A stretch of 32,506 nt of DNA from Flavobacteriales bacterium (lineage in GTDB: Bacteria > Bacteroidota > Bacteroidia > Flavobacteriales > CAJXXR01). The position numbers and the translations under genes were made by a program. The notes beneath the pieces are model-generated. The model saw only the letters and a program-made list of their open reading frames with translations. It searched no databases and was not told where the DNA came from. Location: assembly GCA_025210805.1 (NCBI GenBank), contig JAOAQX010000017.1:1-32506 (forward strand), in the 5' to 3' direction. Positions 23,213 through 32,239 of the stretch are shown in pieces (the stretch's first letter is position 1; each line of letters starts with the position of its first letter).

Positions 23213-24004
23213 ATGAATAACAAAAATCATCTTGAAATAAATAAAGAATCCTGGAACAGAAGAACCGAAATTCATATTCAGTCAGACTTTTATGATATCC
23301 CTGCCTTTATGAACGGTAAAACTTCCTTAAATTCTATTGAACTTGATTTACTTGGAGATATCCAAGGAAAAAGGATTCTTCATTTACAGTGTCATTTTGG
23401 GCAAGATAGCCTTTCATTAGCAAGAATGGGTGCCGAAGTTGTTGGGGTAGATTTATCTAACAAAGCCATTGAACAGGCTAGAAAATTCGCTCAAAAACTC
23501 CAAATAGATATAGAATTCATTTGTTCTGATGTACTGGATCTTGAAGGAAAAATTGAGGGTAATTTTGACTATATTTTCACTTCTTACGGAGTTTTGGGTT
23601 GGTTGCCCGATTTACACCAATGGGCTGGAATAGTTCACTCTTTTTTAAAACCGAAAGGCAAATTACTTTTGATAGAGTTTCATCCTGTTGTGTGGATGTT
23701 CGATGATTCTTTCAAAAAAATCTCTTTCTCTTATTTCAATAAAGGAGCTATGCAAGATTCCTCTGAAACCTATACCGATGGTGCTGGTGGAGAAAAGTTA
23801 GAATTCGTTTATTGGAATCATGCTTTGGAAGCGGTTTTCAAAGGATTATTGGATACAGGAATGAAGATTAAACATTTTTCTGAGTACGATTACTCGCCTT
23901 ATCCTTGTTTTGATAATATCATAGAAACAGCTCCACAACGATATCAAATAAAAGGTTTGGAAGAAAAAATCCCCATGGTATATGCGCTCATTGCCCAGCG
24001 ATAA
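23213..24004 (+). CDS. Class I SAM-dependent methyltransferase
   Basis: This 263-residue protein has the class I methyltransferase fold. Motif I is the degenerate ILHLQCHFGQDSLSLARMG (about 55-73), with QCHFG in place of the usual GxGxG. Motif II is VVGVDLSNKAIEQA (76-89) and motif III is CSDVLDL (about 105-111). A later TSYGVLGWLPDLHQW is seen in small-molecule methyltransferases of this type. The substrate is not inferable; similar proteins are often annotated simply as class I SAM methyltransferase. It stands alone between the sigma operon (divergent) and mnmA, with a family-2 repeat upstream and no clear promoter motif. Confidence 0.87.
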   Translation: MNNKNHLEINKESWNRRTEIHIQSDFYDIPAFMNGKTSLNSIELDLLGDIQGKRILHLQCHFGQDSLSLARMGAEVVGVDLSNKAIEQARKFAQKLQIDIEFICSDVLDLEGKIEGNFDYIFTSYGVLGWLPDLHQWAGIVHSFLKPKGKLLLIEFHPVVWMFDDSFKKISFSYFNKGAMQDSSETYTDGAGGEKLEFVYWNHALEAVFKGLLDTGMKIKHFSEYDYSPYPCFDNIIETAPQRYQIKGLEEKIPMVYALIAQR

Positions 24005-24045
24005 ATCATCCTTGATGAGACACTTCTCAAACGTTTATTTCTTCA

Positions 24046-24053
24046 TAATTTTG
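24046..24053 (+). promoter_or_regulatory. -7 promoter element of mnmA
   Basis: TAATTTTG fits TAnnTTTG and would give a leader of about 38 nt before the mnmA ATG. The -33 element is not convincing. Confidence 0.5.
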
Positions 24054-24097
24054 CATCAGATATTTGCAATGATGCAAGGATCATTTTATTCAGATAT

Positions 24098-25270
24098 ATG
24101 AAAAGAGTAGTTGTAGGACTTTCGGGTGGGGTAGATTCCAGTGTTGCCGCCTATTTACTTAAAGAACAAGGATATGATGTTGTTGGAATTTTTATGCGAA
24201 ACTGGCATGATGATTCCGTAATTTTAGATCATGAATGCCCATGGATAGAAGATAGTAACGACGCTTTGGCTGTTGCCGAAATGTTAGAAATTCCTTTTCA
24301 GGTCATTGATTTTAGTGAGCAATATAAAGAACGTATCGTAGATTATATGTTTCGTGAATACGAAATAGGACGCACACCAAACCCAGATGTACTTTGTAAT
24401 CGTGAAATAAAATTTGATATTTTCCTTGAAATGGCCATGCAACTGGATGCCGATTTTGTGGCAACAGGTCACTATTGCCAGAAAAAAAGCATTGAAGTAA
24501 ATGGCAATCAAACCTATCAACTCATAGCAGGAGCAGACAATAATAAGGATCAAAGTTATTTTCTTTGTCAGTTAAGCCAAGAGCAACTTTCAAAAGCGCT
24601 CTTCCCTATCGGGCATCTTCAAAAATCTGAGGTAAGAGCTTTGGCAGAAAAAATAGGATTGGCAACTGCTCAGAAAAAAGATTCGCAAGGTTTGTGCTTT
24701 ATCGGAAAAGTGAAATTACCCGATTTTCTTCAGCAACAGCTACAGCCAAAAGAAGGAAATGTTTTTGAAATCTTCCCAGATGACCCTCAATTTTCTAAAA
24801 AAGCATCGGACACTTTAGAAGACAATTCTAGTCCTTATGATTTTAAGAAATTTTCGGCAAAAAAAATAGGAAAACACAGCGGAGCTCACTTTTATACAAT
24901 AGGACAAAGAAAGGGACTAGGTATTGGAGGAAAAGTAGAACCTATTTTTGTAATAGCTACTGATACACAAAAGAATATCGTTTATGTTGGTGAAGGAAAA
25001 AATCACCCTGGTTTATTTAGAAATGGATTAAAAATTCAAGAAAGTGAGATTCATTGGGTACGCCCAGATATGCAACTCAAAGAAGGGGAATCTAAGGAGT
25101 TTTTAGTACGAATAAGATACCGCCAGGAGCTAGAGAAATGCACACTATATTTAAACAATAAAAATTTATACCTTATCTTTGATAGACCACAAAGAGGGAT
25201 TGCCAAAGGTCAATTTGCAGCTTGGTATCTCAAAGACGAACTTATTGGTTCGGGTGTAATATTTGCTTAA
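24098..25270 (+). CDS. mnmA: tRNA-specific 2-thiouridylase MnmA
   Basis: This 390-residue enzyme makes 2-thiouridine at U34 of Lys, Glu and Gln tRNAs. It has the ATP PP-loop [10 protein letters not shown] (8-17). The two catalytic cysteines are both present: C100 in [12 protein letters not shown] and C200 in SQGLCFIG, which receives the persulfide sulfur. The C-terminal beta-barrel tRNA-binding domain reads through [13 protein letters not shown]. Length and motifs are typical. A TPR regulator gene follows 7 bp after the stop, so the two probably share a transcript. Confidence 0.97.
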   Translation: MKRVVVGLSGGVDSSVAAYLLKEQGYDVVGIFMRNWHDDSVILDHECPWIEDSNDALAVAEMLEIPFQVIDFSEQYKERIVDYMFREYEIGRTPNPDVLCNREIKFDIFLEMAMQLDADFVATGHYCQKKSIEVNGNQTYQLIAGADNNKDQSYFLCQLSQEQLSKALFPIGHLQKSEVRALAEKIGLATAQKKDSQGLCFIGKVKLPDFLQQQLQPKEGNVFEIFPDDPQFSKKASDTLEDNSSPYDFKKFSAKKIGKHSGAHFYTIGQRKGLGIGGKVEPIFVIATDTQKNIVYVGEGKNHPGLFRNGLKIQESEIHWVRPDMQLKEGESKEFLVRIRYRQELEKCTLYLNNKNLYLIFDRPQRGIAKGQFAAWYLKDELIGSGVIFA

Positions 25271-25277
25271 TAATTTT

Positions 25278-26987
25278 ATGAAAGGAAAAAAGGAGCTTTT
25301 TTTATTTGTTTTAATTTTTTTATCAAGTTTTTGGTCACTTCAAGCTCAAGAAAAAAAGAGTTTTTCTTGGATTAAGCCTTTTTTGGATAAAAATCCTCAA
25401 GAAAGTGCGATAAATACCCAAGTAAAAGAAAAGGCACAATCTGCTGAACACACAATGCTGATGTTTGAGCAAATTGGTGATTACTATGCTCAAAAAAAAC
25501 AAACAAAAACCAGTTTAAAATACTATTTAGATGCTTATGAATGGATGAAAATTCATGGTAATAAAAAAGTTTTGCATCATCTAGAGCTTAAACTTGCTAA
25601 AAACTACCAAATCCTTAAAAAGCATAATAAGGCGATTCAATTTGGGGTAAAATCCAGAGATTTTTTCCAAAAAAACAACGAAAAACAAGCACTTTTTGAA
25701 ACCAATTTTCTTTTAGGAAATATTTATTTGGACTTAGATCAAAGTACGTTTGCTACTACTTATGTTCAAGATGTATTTGAATATGGAATTAGTGAAAACA
25801 GTCCAGAAAGTTTAATGAAAGCTTATTATCTCCAAGGGAAGTATCATCAGCTAGAAAACAAACAATCAAATGCTTCCAATTTTTTAAACAATGCCTTAAA
25901 ATATGCCAAGGAAATAGGAGATCGTAATACACAAGCCTCCATATATTTAGAACAGGCAAAACTGTTTGAAAAAACGCAAAAATTTGCCTCGGCGATACGT
26001 CAATTAGAACTAGCATTCAAAGAACTATCTCATTCTCAAGATAATAACCTAAGAATTGCCATTGTGAAAAAAATGGCGACCCTTCAGTCCAAACAAGGAA
26101 AAGATAATGAATCCTTAAAGTATTTAGAAGAGGCTTACAAACTCAGTAAAGAACATCATTATGCACAAGAGCAGGCTGATATCATGAAAAAAATGGTACT
26201 CCTAGCTCTTGAAAATGAGAATACTACAAAAGCAAGCGAATACGTAAAAATCTACAATACTTTATCGGACTCCATTTATGAAATTGGAAAAGAGAACAAC
26301 CTTCAAGCCGTAGAAGACCGAGAAAAAATTCAAAGGCAGGGAAAACTCATTTCGTTTTATAAAGAAGAAATAGATGCTAAAGAAAATAGATTTTGGATTG
26401 TATCTGTGTTTTTAGTACTTCTCATCGGGGTTCTTCTTCTATTGGCAAGAACACTTAGAAAAAGTAAACAACTGGTGGAAAAGGAAAAGGAACTTTTGGA
26501 ATCTAAAAGAGCTTTAGCAAAAATGGAGTTGGAAAGAGCTCGTTCTGAACTTGACGAAAACAGAGAACATTTAAGCCAAATCACCACACTAATCATTGAG
26601 AAAAATGCCCAAATAAGAAAACTGCTTGAACAAGTAGAAAAACTTAAAGAAATGGATCAATTCTCTGCCAGTGGAAACACCGAGAAAATAAAAATGGTGG
26701 ATGAACTCTTGGCTTTTAAAATATTAACAGAAGACGACTGGAGTGAGTTTAGGAAAATATACAATCAAGTATTTGAAGGTGTAGAAGCGAAACTCAAACT
26801 ACACCATGCAAACTTGACTAAAAGTGAGAAAAAACTGTTTATGATTTCAAAGCTCAAACTAAGCCTTGATGAAGTAGCAGATTTACTAGCAATTTCCCCA
26901 GAAAGTGTTCGAAAAGCTCGCTACCGATTAAAGAAAAAACTGGCTTTGGAGAAAGAGAATCTTCAGGATTATATCGATCGTTTTTAA
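25278..26987 (+). CDS. TPR-transmembrane-HTH sensor/regulator
   Basis: The product is about 569 residues, with a signal peptide (about 1-23, ending LQAQ) and TPR-like helical repeats (about 40-340, with recurring Y-LD-A-K patterns such as SLKYYLDAYEW and SLKYLEEAYKL). One transmembrane helix (about 371-391, IVSVFLVLLIGVLLLLART) leads to a charged coiled coil (about 392-470). A cytoplasmic C-terminal domain (about 490-569) holds an HTH of the kind KLKLSLDEVADLLAISPESV. This layout is a recognised Bacteroidota class of tetratricopeptide transcriptional regulators. The longer frame from a TTG overlapping mnmA at 25263 adds five residues and is rejected, since the ATG starts the signal peptide. 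Confidence 0.82.
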   Translation: MKGKKELFLFVLIFLSSFWSLQAQEKKSFSWIKPFLDKNPQESAINTQVKEKAQSAEHTMLMFEQIGDYYAQKKQTKTSLKYYLDAYEWMKIHGNKKVLHHLELKLAKNYQILKKHNKAIQFGVKSRDFFQKNNEKQALFETNFLLGNIYLDLDQSTFATTYVQDVFEYGISENSPESLMKAYYLQGKYHQLENKQSNASNFLNNALKYAKEIGDRNTQASIYLEQAKLFEKTQKFASAIRQLELAFKELSHSQDNNLRIAIVKKMATLQSKQGKDNESLKYLEEAYKLSKEHHYAQEQADIMKKMVLLALENENTTKASEYVKIYNTLSDSIYEIGKENNLQAVEDREKIQRQGKLISFYKEEIDAKENRFWIVSVFLVLLIGVLLLLARTLRKSKQLVEKEKELLESKRALAKMELERARSELDENREHLSQITTLIIEKNAQIRKLLEQVEKLKEMDQFSASGNTEKIKMVDELLAFKILTEDDWSEFRKIYNQVFEGVEAKLKLHHANLTKSEKKLFMISKLKLSLDEVADLLAISPESVRKARYRLKKKLALEKENLQDYIDRF

Positions 26988-27038
26988 TACAATCAATCTT
27001 CTAAAGCACTTTCTTCATGAAGCTTAAGTCCTCAATTA

Positions 27039-27069
27039 TTGTATAAGTAGAAAAAAAATATTATATTTG
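27039..27069 (+). promoter_or_regulatory. Promoter of the Cys-rich lipoprotein gene
   Basis: A -33-like ATTG (27038-27041) and a perfect -7 element TATATTTG (27062-27069), separated by 20 bp, fit the Bacteroidota consensus. The transcript would start near 27076. The alternative TTG start of the gene lies inside the -7 box and is thus excluded. Confidence 0.72.
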
Positions 27070-27093
27070 ATTCAAATTTATAATTATTTCAAA

Positions 27094-27351
27094 ATGAAGA
27101 AATCTATTTTAAAAATTGCAGGAATTTTATCAATTGCTTTTTTAATGACATCTTGTCAAGAATCCTGTGAAAAATGCTCAGCTAAGGTCGTTCAATATCT
27201 AAATGGAGAACAAGTTAGTACGAGTACTGTTTCCGCTCAAGAAATTTGTGGAGATGAACTAGACAAAATCAAAGACAACCCTGTTGTAACTGTAGAACAA
27301 GGTGTTGGAGAACTAAAACAAAAAGTTGTTACTACTTATACGTGTAACTAA
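27094..27351 (+). CDS. Small Cys-rich lipoprotein (hypothetical)
   Basis: The product is about 85 residues. A lipoprotein signal (MKKSILKIAGILSIAFLMTSC, cysteine 21) is followed at once by a QESCEKCSAK cluster, and later by EICGDELDKI and a final TYTC. The four cysteines after the lipid cysteine (C25, C28, C52 and C84) could form two disulfides or bind a metal or thiol partner. No family is recognised. It has its own promoter and terminator and stands as a monocistronic gene between mnmA/TPR and rluF. Its function is unknown. Confidence 0.8.
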   Translation: MKKSILKIAGILSIAFLMTSCQESCEKCSAKVVQYLNGEQVSTSTVSAQEICGDELDKIKDNPVVTVEQGVGELKQKVVTTYTCN

Positions 27352-27363
27352 ACAAAACACTTT

Positions 27364-27396
27364 TAAAAAAAGCCTCCAATATGGAGGCTTTTTTTT
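27364..27396. terminator. Bidirectional terminator between lipoprotein and rluF
   Basis: A hairpin with stem AAAAAAGCCTCCA / TGGAGGCTTTTTT and loop ATA carries T/A tracts on both sides. It lies 13 bp after the lipoprotein stop and 48 bp after the end of rluF on the other strand, so it can end both convergent transcripts. Confidence 0.9.
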
Positions 27397-27443
27397 ATGC
27401 TGATTAAAATAAAAAACTACTCATCGAAAAGCGTATAAACACG

Positions 27444-28175
27444 CTACTCATCGAAAGTTTTAGTAGAATCTTTTAATAGATTATTCAAATCCCGAAGTTC
27501 TTTGGGAGTCAAATCTCTCCATTTTCCTAAAGAAATATCGAGCTCTATATTCATAATTCGAACTCTTTTCAGCTTGGTTACTCGGTAATCTAGATATTCA
27601 CACATTCTACGAATTTGCCTATTAAGCCCCTGCGTAAGAATTATCTTAAACGTTTTTCGTCCTATTTGCTCTACATGGCATTTTCGGGTTACGGTATCTA
27701 ATATCGGGACTCCATTTGCCATTTTTCTAAGAAAGCTTTTTGAGACCGATTTATTTACGGTAACGATATATTCCTTTTCGTGATTATTTCTTGCTCTCAG
27801 GATTTTATTCACAATGTCGCCATCGCTTGTAAGTAAAATCAACCCTTCACTTGGTTTATCTAATCTTCCTATGGGAAAAATTCTTCTTGGATGCCCAATA
27901 TAATCGATGATATTGTCTTTTTCCACACGAGTATCGGTGGTACACACAATTCCTTTTGGCTTGTTAAATGCAATATAAACAGGCTTTTCTTTATTGGCTT
28001 TCACAGGCTTTCCATCTACACAAACTTCATCACTTGGTGAGATTTTAGTTCCCATTAATGGTTTTTCACCATTAATGGTTATTCTCCCTTGATCCAGCAG
28101 TTTATCGGCAGCTCTACGACTACAATACCCTATTTCGCTGAGGTATTTATTGATTCTTATTAAATTTTCACTCAT
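27444..28175 (-). CDS. rluF: 23S rRNA pseudouridine synthase RluF-like
   Basis: This 243-residue protein has an N-terminal S4 RNA-binding domain (INKYLSEIGYCSRRAADKLL, 8-27), then the pseudouridine synthase domain with the catalytic aspartate D106 in GRLDKPSEGL. The segment VTRKCHVEQ and the C-terminal LTQGLNRQIRRMCEYL, with LGKWRDLTPKELRDL, match RluF (U2604 of 23S rRNA) rather than RluB. E. coli RluF has a longer basic C-terminal tail that is missing here. It is the last gene of the four-gene operon, 5 bp after the SDR gene. Confidence 0.88.
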   Translation of the reverse strand: MSENLIRINKYLSEIGYCSRRAADKLLDQGRITINGEKPLMGTKISPSDEVCVDGKPVKANKEKPVYIAFNKPKGIVCTTDTRVEKDNIIDYIGHPRRIFPIGRLDKPSEGLILLTSDGDIVNKILRARNNHEKEYIVTVNKSVSKSFLRKMANGVPILDTVTRKCHVEQIGRKTFKIILTQGLNRQIRRMCEYLDYRVTKLKRVRIMNIELDISLGKWRDLTPKELRDLNNLLKDSTKTFDE

Positions 28176-28180
28176 AAGAA

Positions 28181-28969
28181 TTATAGTGATCCTGTTCTTC
28201 CTCCGTCCACAGGAATATTAATTCCATTGATATAAGAAGCTGCTGGCGAACATAGAAATGCTACGGCATTGGCTACTTCTTGGGCTTGAGCAAATCTTTG
28301 CATTGGGATAATCGAAAGCATCTTTTTCTCTACTTCCTCATAAGAATTTCCTGTTTTTGCTGCCTTATTCTCTATGATACTCTTGAGTCTTACGGTTTCT
28401 GTAGCCCCAGGAAGAACATTGTTTACGGTAATATTATATTTTCCTAACTCGTTTGCTAGAGTCTTACTCCAGTTTGCTACGGCTCCACGAATGGTATTGG
28501 AAACACCCAAACCGTTTAAAGGAATTTTTACGGAAGTGGAAATAATATTTACAATTCTTCCGTATCCGTTTTCTTTCATTTGTGGACTAAAAGCTTGTGC
28601 CAAATGTTGGTTACAAATTAAATGCATAGAAAAAGCATTTAAAAATTCACTTACATCTGCGTCTATCGCTTGCCCACCTGCAGGACCTCCTGTATTGTTT
28701 ATCAAAATATGGATATCTGATACCTTTTGAGCATATTCCTGAGCGATTTCCTTTACCTCATCTGGTCTTGAAAAATCTACACATAATAAGTGGTGCTCTT
28801 GACCATTCTCTGTACTCAAGGTTTTTCTTGCTTCTTCAAGTCTTTCGGCATTTCTGGCTACTAAACAAATACTGGCTCCCATGCTGGCAAGTTCTTGTGC
28901 TGTGGCTAAACCAATTCCTTGTGATGAACCGCAAACTACGGCTCTTTTATTTCTAAGATCTAAATTCAT
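28181..28969 (-). CDS. SDR-family protein lacking the canonical YxxxK catalytic pair
   Basis: This 262-residue SDR has a NAD(P)-binding CGSSQGIG (13-20, a variant of TGxxxGxG), LVARN (37-41), NNTGG (91-95) and a C-terminal INGINIPVDGGRTGS. It ends in typical SDR fashion. Where classical members carry Ser...Tyr-x3-Lys, the aligned positions here read S144/S146 and S157-NTI-R161 (VSNTIRGAV), so both Tyr and Lys are replaced. An SDR subgroup with such substitutions is known in several phyla, and its activity is uncertain. It lies 3 bp after the M1 peptidase gene and 5 bp before rluF. Confidence 0.88.
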   Translation of the reverse strand: MNLDLRNKRAVVCGSSQGIGLATAQELASMGASICLVARNAERLEEARKTLSTENGQEHHLLCVDFSRPDEVKEIAQEYAQKVSDIHILINNTGGPAGGQAIDADVSEFLNAFSMHLICNQHLAQAFSPQMKENGYGRIVNIISTSVKIPLNGLGVSNTIRGAVANWSKTLANELGKYNITVNNVLPGATETVRLKSIIENKAAKTGNSYEEVEKKMLSIIPMQRFAQAQEVANAVAFLCSPAASYINGINIPVDGGRTGSL

Positions 28970-28972
28970 TTT

Positions 28973-31375
28973 TTAACGATTTAGTACAATTTTTTTACTA
29001 ATAATGTGATTTCCTTTTTGAGCTTTTAACCAGTACATTCCATTGGCTAAAGCCGATAAATCAATGTTTTTCTGAGAATTAGCATCCATTTTTGCAAAAC
29101 TCATAATCAATTTACCATTGAGATCATACAAAGATAAACTATCTAAAGCTTTATGGCTGAATATTTCTATCTGCCCGTTACTAGGATTTGGAGAAATAGT
29201 CCAATCTTGAGCTTTAAACTCTTCCAGTCCTATTGGCCATTTGTTGAAAGCCAAAACATAGGCACCGCTTTTTAGATTTTTTATTTTTACTTTTCCAGAT
29301 TTACTCCATAAAGATCCTGTTTGAAGTTCAAAATCGGGATAAAGTTTCCAGTCTTTTTCACCATTTTCACGATACAGTACACAAATTTGATTTTCATCAT
29401 ATTGGTTTGTTGTATTGTATTGCATCAAACCATAATCCTTGGTGTTTTCGCTATTTCCATTGTATTTGAGTTCCAATTCTCCCTCAAAACCATTGGAATG
29501 TAATAATTGAATATTATAGTATCGATCTGGTGAAATAATAAAACGATCCTCATGATAGTTCCCCGCAGGCTTCACCCAGTTTTGACGGATATAAAAACGG
29601 GTAGAATCGGCAATTTGGGTCGTTTTTATTCTTGCATCTATAGCCGAATAACTTTTTGAGCCTGTGTTTTTGATCCAATCTACATAATGAAAACTTGCTA
29701 AACTAATTTTGTCGTCTTCATTGATACTTGCAAAATATGGTTTTATAGAACTCACAAAGCTAAAATCTGTTTCTAAACCACTTGCTTTTACTTGGTGCTT
29801 TTCTTCTTGTCCATTTTGATCATAAAAAGTAATGGTTAGGGGTACATTTTGATAAAGATTTGAGGCTTCTTTTAGATTTTGAACTAAGCTAAAATTGGTT
29901 TTCCACTGGCTACCTTGAGCCGATATTTGCCACTTTCCAAAATCAAATTGAGCCCAACCTTTTTGAAAAATAAATGCATCAAAATAAGAATCGGCATCGG
30001 TAAAGCCTTTGTTTTTTAAATAATCTCTAAACTCCGTAGATTGAATATCGTTAAAGGCATACTGATCCAATAAATTTTTATGTGCCGAAAAAAACAGATT
30101 ATCTCCCATATAAGACCTCAAGGTATGAATGACATCGGCTCCTTTATTGTATGTATGTCTTCCATAGGTAACATTTTGAGGCATTTCTGCCAAAATCTGA
30201 TATCCGTTATCTATTATATGTGCTGTTTTTAGCATATTCAAATGATTATTTCTAATCACTTCAAGGTATTTCTCTTTACCATAAACGGCCTCTTCAAAAT
30301 AAAAGGAAAGATATTCTGCCCAACCTTCGTTGATCCACATTTCCTCTGCTCTATGGCAAGTCATTAAATTTCCAAACCAATGATGAGCGAGTTCATGAGC
30401 CATAATGCTTTCTCCTTGCAGGTTTCCATTGATTAAGTTCTTTGGGTAAGCTATGTTTCCAGGATGCTCCATGGCTCCCACGGGTGTTGCAGAATAACCT
30501 ATTCGTTCCCATCGATAAGACCCAAATTTTGCTTCAAAAGCATCAAAAGCATTTTGAAGATGCTCAAAAGAGTTGACTAAATTCATAGAATCTGACAACA
30601 AACAAGAAAGTTGAACCGGTACTTTTCTCCCTGTAATACTGGTAAAAGTATCTTGAATTTCTATATAAGGTGCTGCGGCAACAGATGCTAGATAGGTGGG
30701 AAATTCTGTTTGAGTTTCCCATTCTGTTACTCTTATTGAATCATTATATACTTGTTCTTGTATCTTGATTCCATTGGCGTAAGCCTTAAAGTTTTTGGGA
30801 CTTTTTATTTGAAAATTATAGGTAGATCTCTCAACAAAATTATCAAAACAAGGAAACCAACCTCTTCCAAAAGTGTGAGGCTGAAACTGGAATGCAACTC
30901 CTAGATTGTACCAATAATTTCCATCGAAGTCAAAACCTCCGAAGCCACTACCATCCACCACAGGCGTTCCATGGTAAAAAAGTGTGATTTTAGCAGAATC
31001 TTGTGCATCCATCGTACTTGGAAAATCAACCTGAATGTTTTCTCCTCCTTGAGAGAAAGACGCAATTTGAGAACCAAAAAACACCGAATCTACTGTGAGA
31101 TTTTTTAGATCAAAACGGATGCTATTTTGTGCATTCATCAGTGATTTAAAAGAAATCTTGGTGTTTGCTTTCAGTATATCTTGATTTCCCTCCATCAAGT
31201 CTAAACGAATTGTATAATTGGTGATATCAAAAGTATCTGAGCGTGAATTATTCCCAATACTTTCTAAGCTTGAAAGCGGAAAAGAAGCTGGACTTTTAAA
31301 TTCTTGACAGGTATTCTTTTGGGCATAAGCCAAAGAAATACTTAAAAGTGAGAGTAAGATTATATTTCTGACCAT
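28973..31375 (-). CDS. M1 family metallopeptidase with type IX secretion tail
   Basis: This 800-residue secreted aminopeptidase-like protein has a signal peptide (1-18, ending LAYA) and an N-terminal beta domain. The catalytic domain has a GAMEHPG exopeptidase-like motif (300-306) and the zinc site HELAHHWFGNL (H327, E328, H331), with the third ligand E350 in WINEGWAEYL. A beta-rich C-terminal region follows, and residues about 725-800 form a type A sorting domain of the type IX secretion system (ISPNPSNGQIEI through KKIVLNR). It overlaps the upstream MORN gene by 16 bp and is followed by SDR and rluF. It probably feeds on peptides outside the cell. Confidence 0.92.
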   Translation of the reverse strand: MVRNIILLSLLSISLAYAQKNTCQEFKSPASFPLSSLESIGNNSRSDTFDITNYTIRLDLMEGNQDILKANTKISFKSLMNAQNSIRFDLKNLTVDSVFFGSQIASFSQGGENIQVDFPSTMDAQDSAKITLFYHGTPVVDGSGFGGFDFDGNYWYNLGVAFQFQPHTFGRGWFPCFDNFVERSTYNFQIKSPKNFKAYANGIKIQEQVYNDSIRVTEWETQTEFPTYLASVAAAPYIEIQDTFTSITGRKVPVQLSCLLSDSMNLVNSFEHLQNAFDAFEAKFGSYRWERIGYSATPVGAMEHPGNIAYPKNLINGNLQGESIMAHELAHHWFGNLMTCHRAEEMWINEGWAEYLSFYFEEAVYGKEKYLEVIRNNHLNMLKTAHIIDNGYQILAEMPQNVTYGRHTYNKGADVIHTLRSYMGDNLFFSAHKNLLDQYAFNDIQSTEFRDYLKNKGFTDADSYFDAFIFQKGWAQFDFGKWQISAQGSQWKTNFSLVQNLKEASNLYQNVPLTITFYDQNGQEEKHQVKASGLETDFSFVSSIKPYFASINEDDKISLASFHYVDWIKNTGSKSYSAIDARIKTTQIADSTRFYIRQNWVKPAGNYHEDRFIISPDRYYNIQLLHSNGFEGELELKYNGNSENTKDYGLMQYNTTNQYDENQICVLYRENGEKDWKLYPDFELQTGSLWSKSGKVKIKNLKSGAYVLAFNKWPIGLEEFKAQDWTISPNPSNGQIEIFSHKALDSLSLYDLNGKLIMSFAKMDANSQKNIDLSALANGMYWLKAQKGNHIISKKIVLNR

Positions 31376-32112
31376 TTTACCGTTTTTGTGATGATTCTAG
31401 AATTTTTAAGATAGGTGCTATATTTAGCCGTAATAGTAATTTCGTTGAGATCTTTAAGTCTAGATTTTTTGATTATCCCCTCTCCTTCTGTGGCGGTTAT
31501 ATCAAGTAATTTATTGTTTAAGAACTTCCCCTCTGTGAGGTTTCCATAATAGAAATCCGCCTTTTCGTTTCCCGAATCTAAGGTGGCTACCAGTTTGTTT
31601 CCTTGTTTTTTTAGGACGATATTTGTGGTAGATAATAGAGGAGTTCCATTTTCTGTCCACTCTTTTAACCCTACTCCTGGCTGATCTTCATAAAACTCTA
31701 AAACACTTAATTCTTGTCCGTTTTTATAAAATTTTTCTTGAGCCCCATGTTTTAAATTATTTTGATAACGATTGATTCTAAAAACTTTTTTACCATCAAA
31801 ATACCAAATTGCTTCACCATGCTTTTGTCCTTCTTGGTAATCAATTACAGCCCTTAGTTTTCCGTCATCATAGTAATCATAACTTTTTCCGTGCCTTTTT
31901 CCTGCCTTAAAGTTTATTTTCCTACGGAATTGCCCTGCGTCGTTTTTTGCCACATGAAGACCTTCTTTTAACCCATTTACGGTTTGATTGATTTTTTGTG
32001 GTGCTCTTGCTTCGGTTACTTGCTTTTGAGATTCTGGATTTCCTCCACAGTTATAATTTAGGGATAAAAGTGAGATACTTAAACTTAACCCAATATATTT
32101 TATTGCTTTCAT
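31360..32112 (-). CDS. Exported MORN-repeat protein (YwqK-like)
   Basis: This 250-residue protein has a signal sequence and a possible lipid cysteine (C22 in LNYNCGGN; the preceding residues are not a textbook lipobox). Three to four MORN-like repeats (about 70-145) follow, for example KAGKRHGKSYDYYDDGKLRA, QKHGEAIWYFDGKKVFRINR and NLKHGAQEKFYKNGQEL. The C-terminal half (about 160-250) is not repeated and reads as beta-strands. It leads the operon MORN-M1-SDR-rluF, and the M1 gene starts inside its last codons (16-bp overlap). The function is unknown. A paralogue-like MORN protein lies at 12155. Confidence 0.85.
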   Translation of the reverse strand: MKAIKYIGLSLSISLLSLNYNCGGNPESQKQVTEARAPQKINQTVNGLKEGLHVAKNDAGQFRRKINFKAGKRHGKSYDYYDDGKLRAVIDYQEGQKHGEAIWYFDGKKVFRINRYQNNLKHGAQEKFYKNGQELSVLEFYEDQPGVGLKEWTENGTPLLSTTNIVLKKQGNKLVATLDSGNEKADFYYGNLTEGKFLNNKLLDITATEGEGIIKKSRLKDLNEITITAKYSTYLKNSRIITKTVKWSEI

Positions 32113-32128
32113 CTTTGCTCTTTTGACT

Positions 32129-32136
32129 CAAAGATA
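32129..32136 (-). promoter_or_regulatory. -7 promoter element of the MORN-M1-SDR-rluF operon
   Basis: TATCTTTG on the minus strand fits TAnnTTTG and lies 17 bp from the MORN start codon. It predicts a leader of about 10 nt. Confidence 0.55.
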
Positions 32137-32239
32137 GGAAAAGAAAGACCTTTGGAAAACCTTTTGGATAAAATTAAAGATTTCACCCTCAAAAGTGTGT
32201 TCGAGTCATACTGTTTTGATTTTAATTTACTCACTGATA

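Noticed and set aside
28374-28956. Plus-strand open frames opposite the SDR gene
   Set aside because: They are antisense shadows of a clear SDR coding region with no own features.
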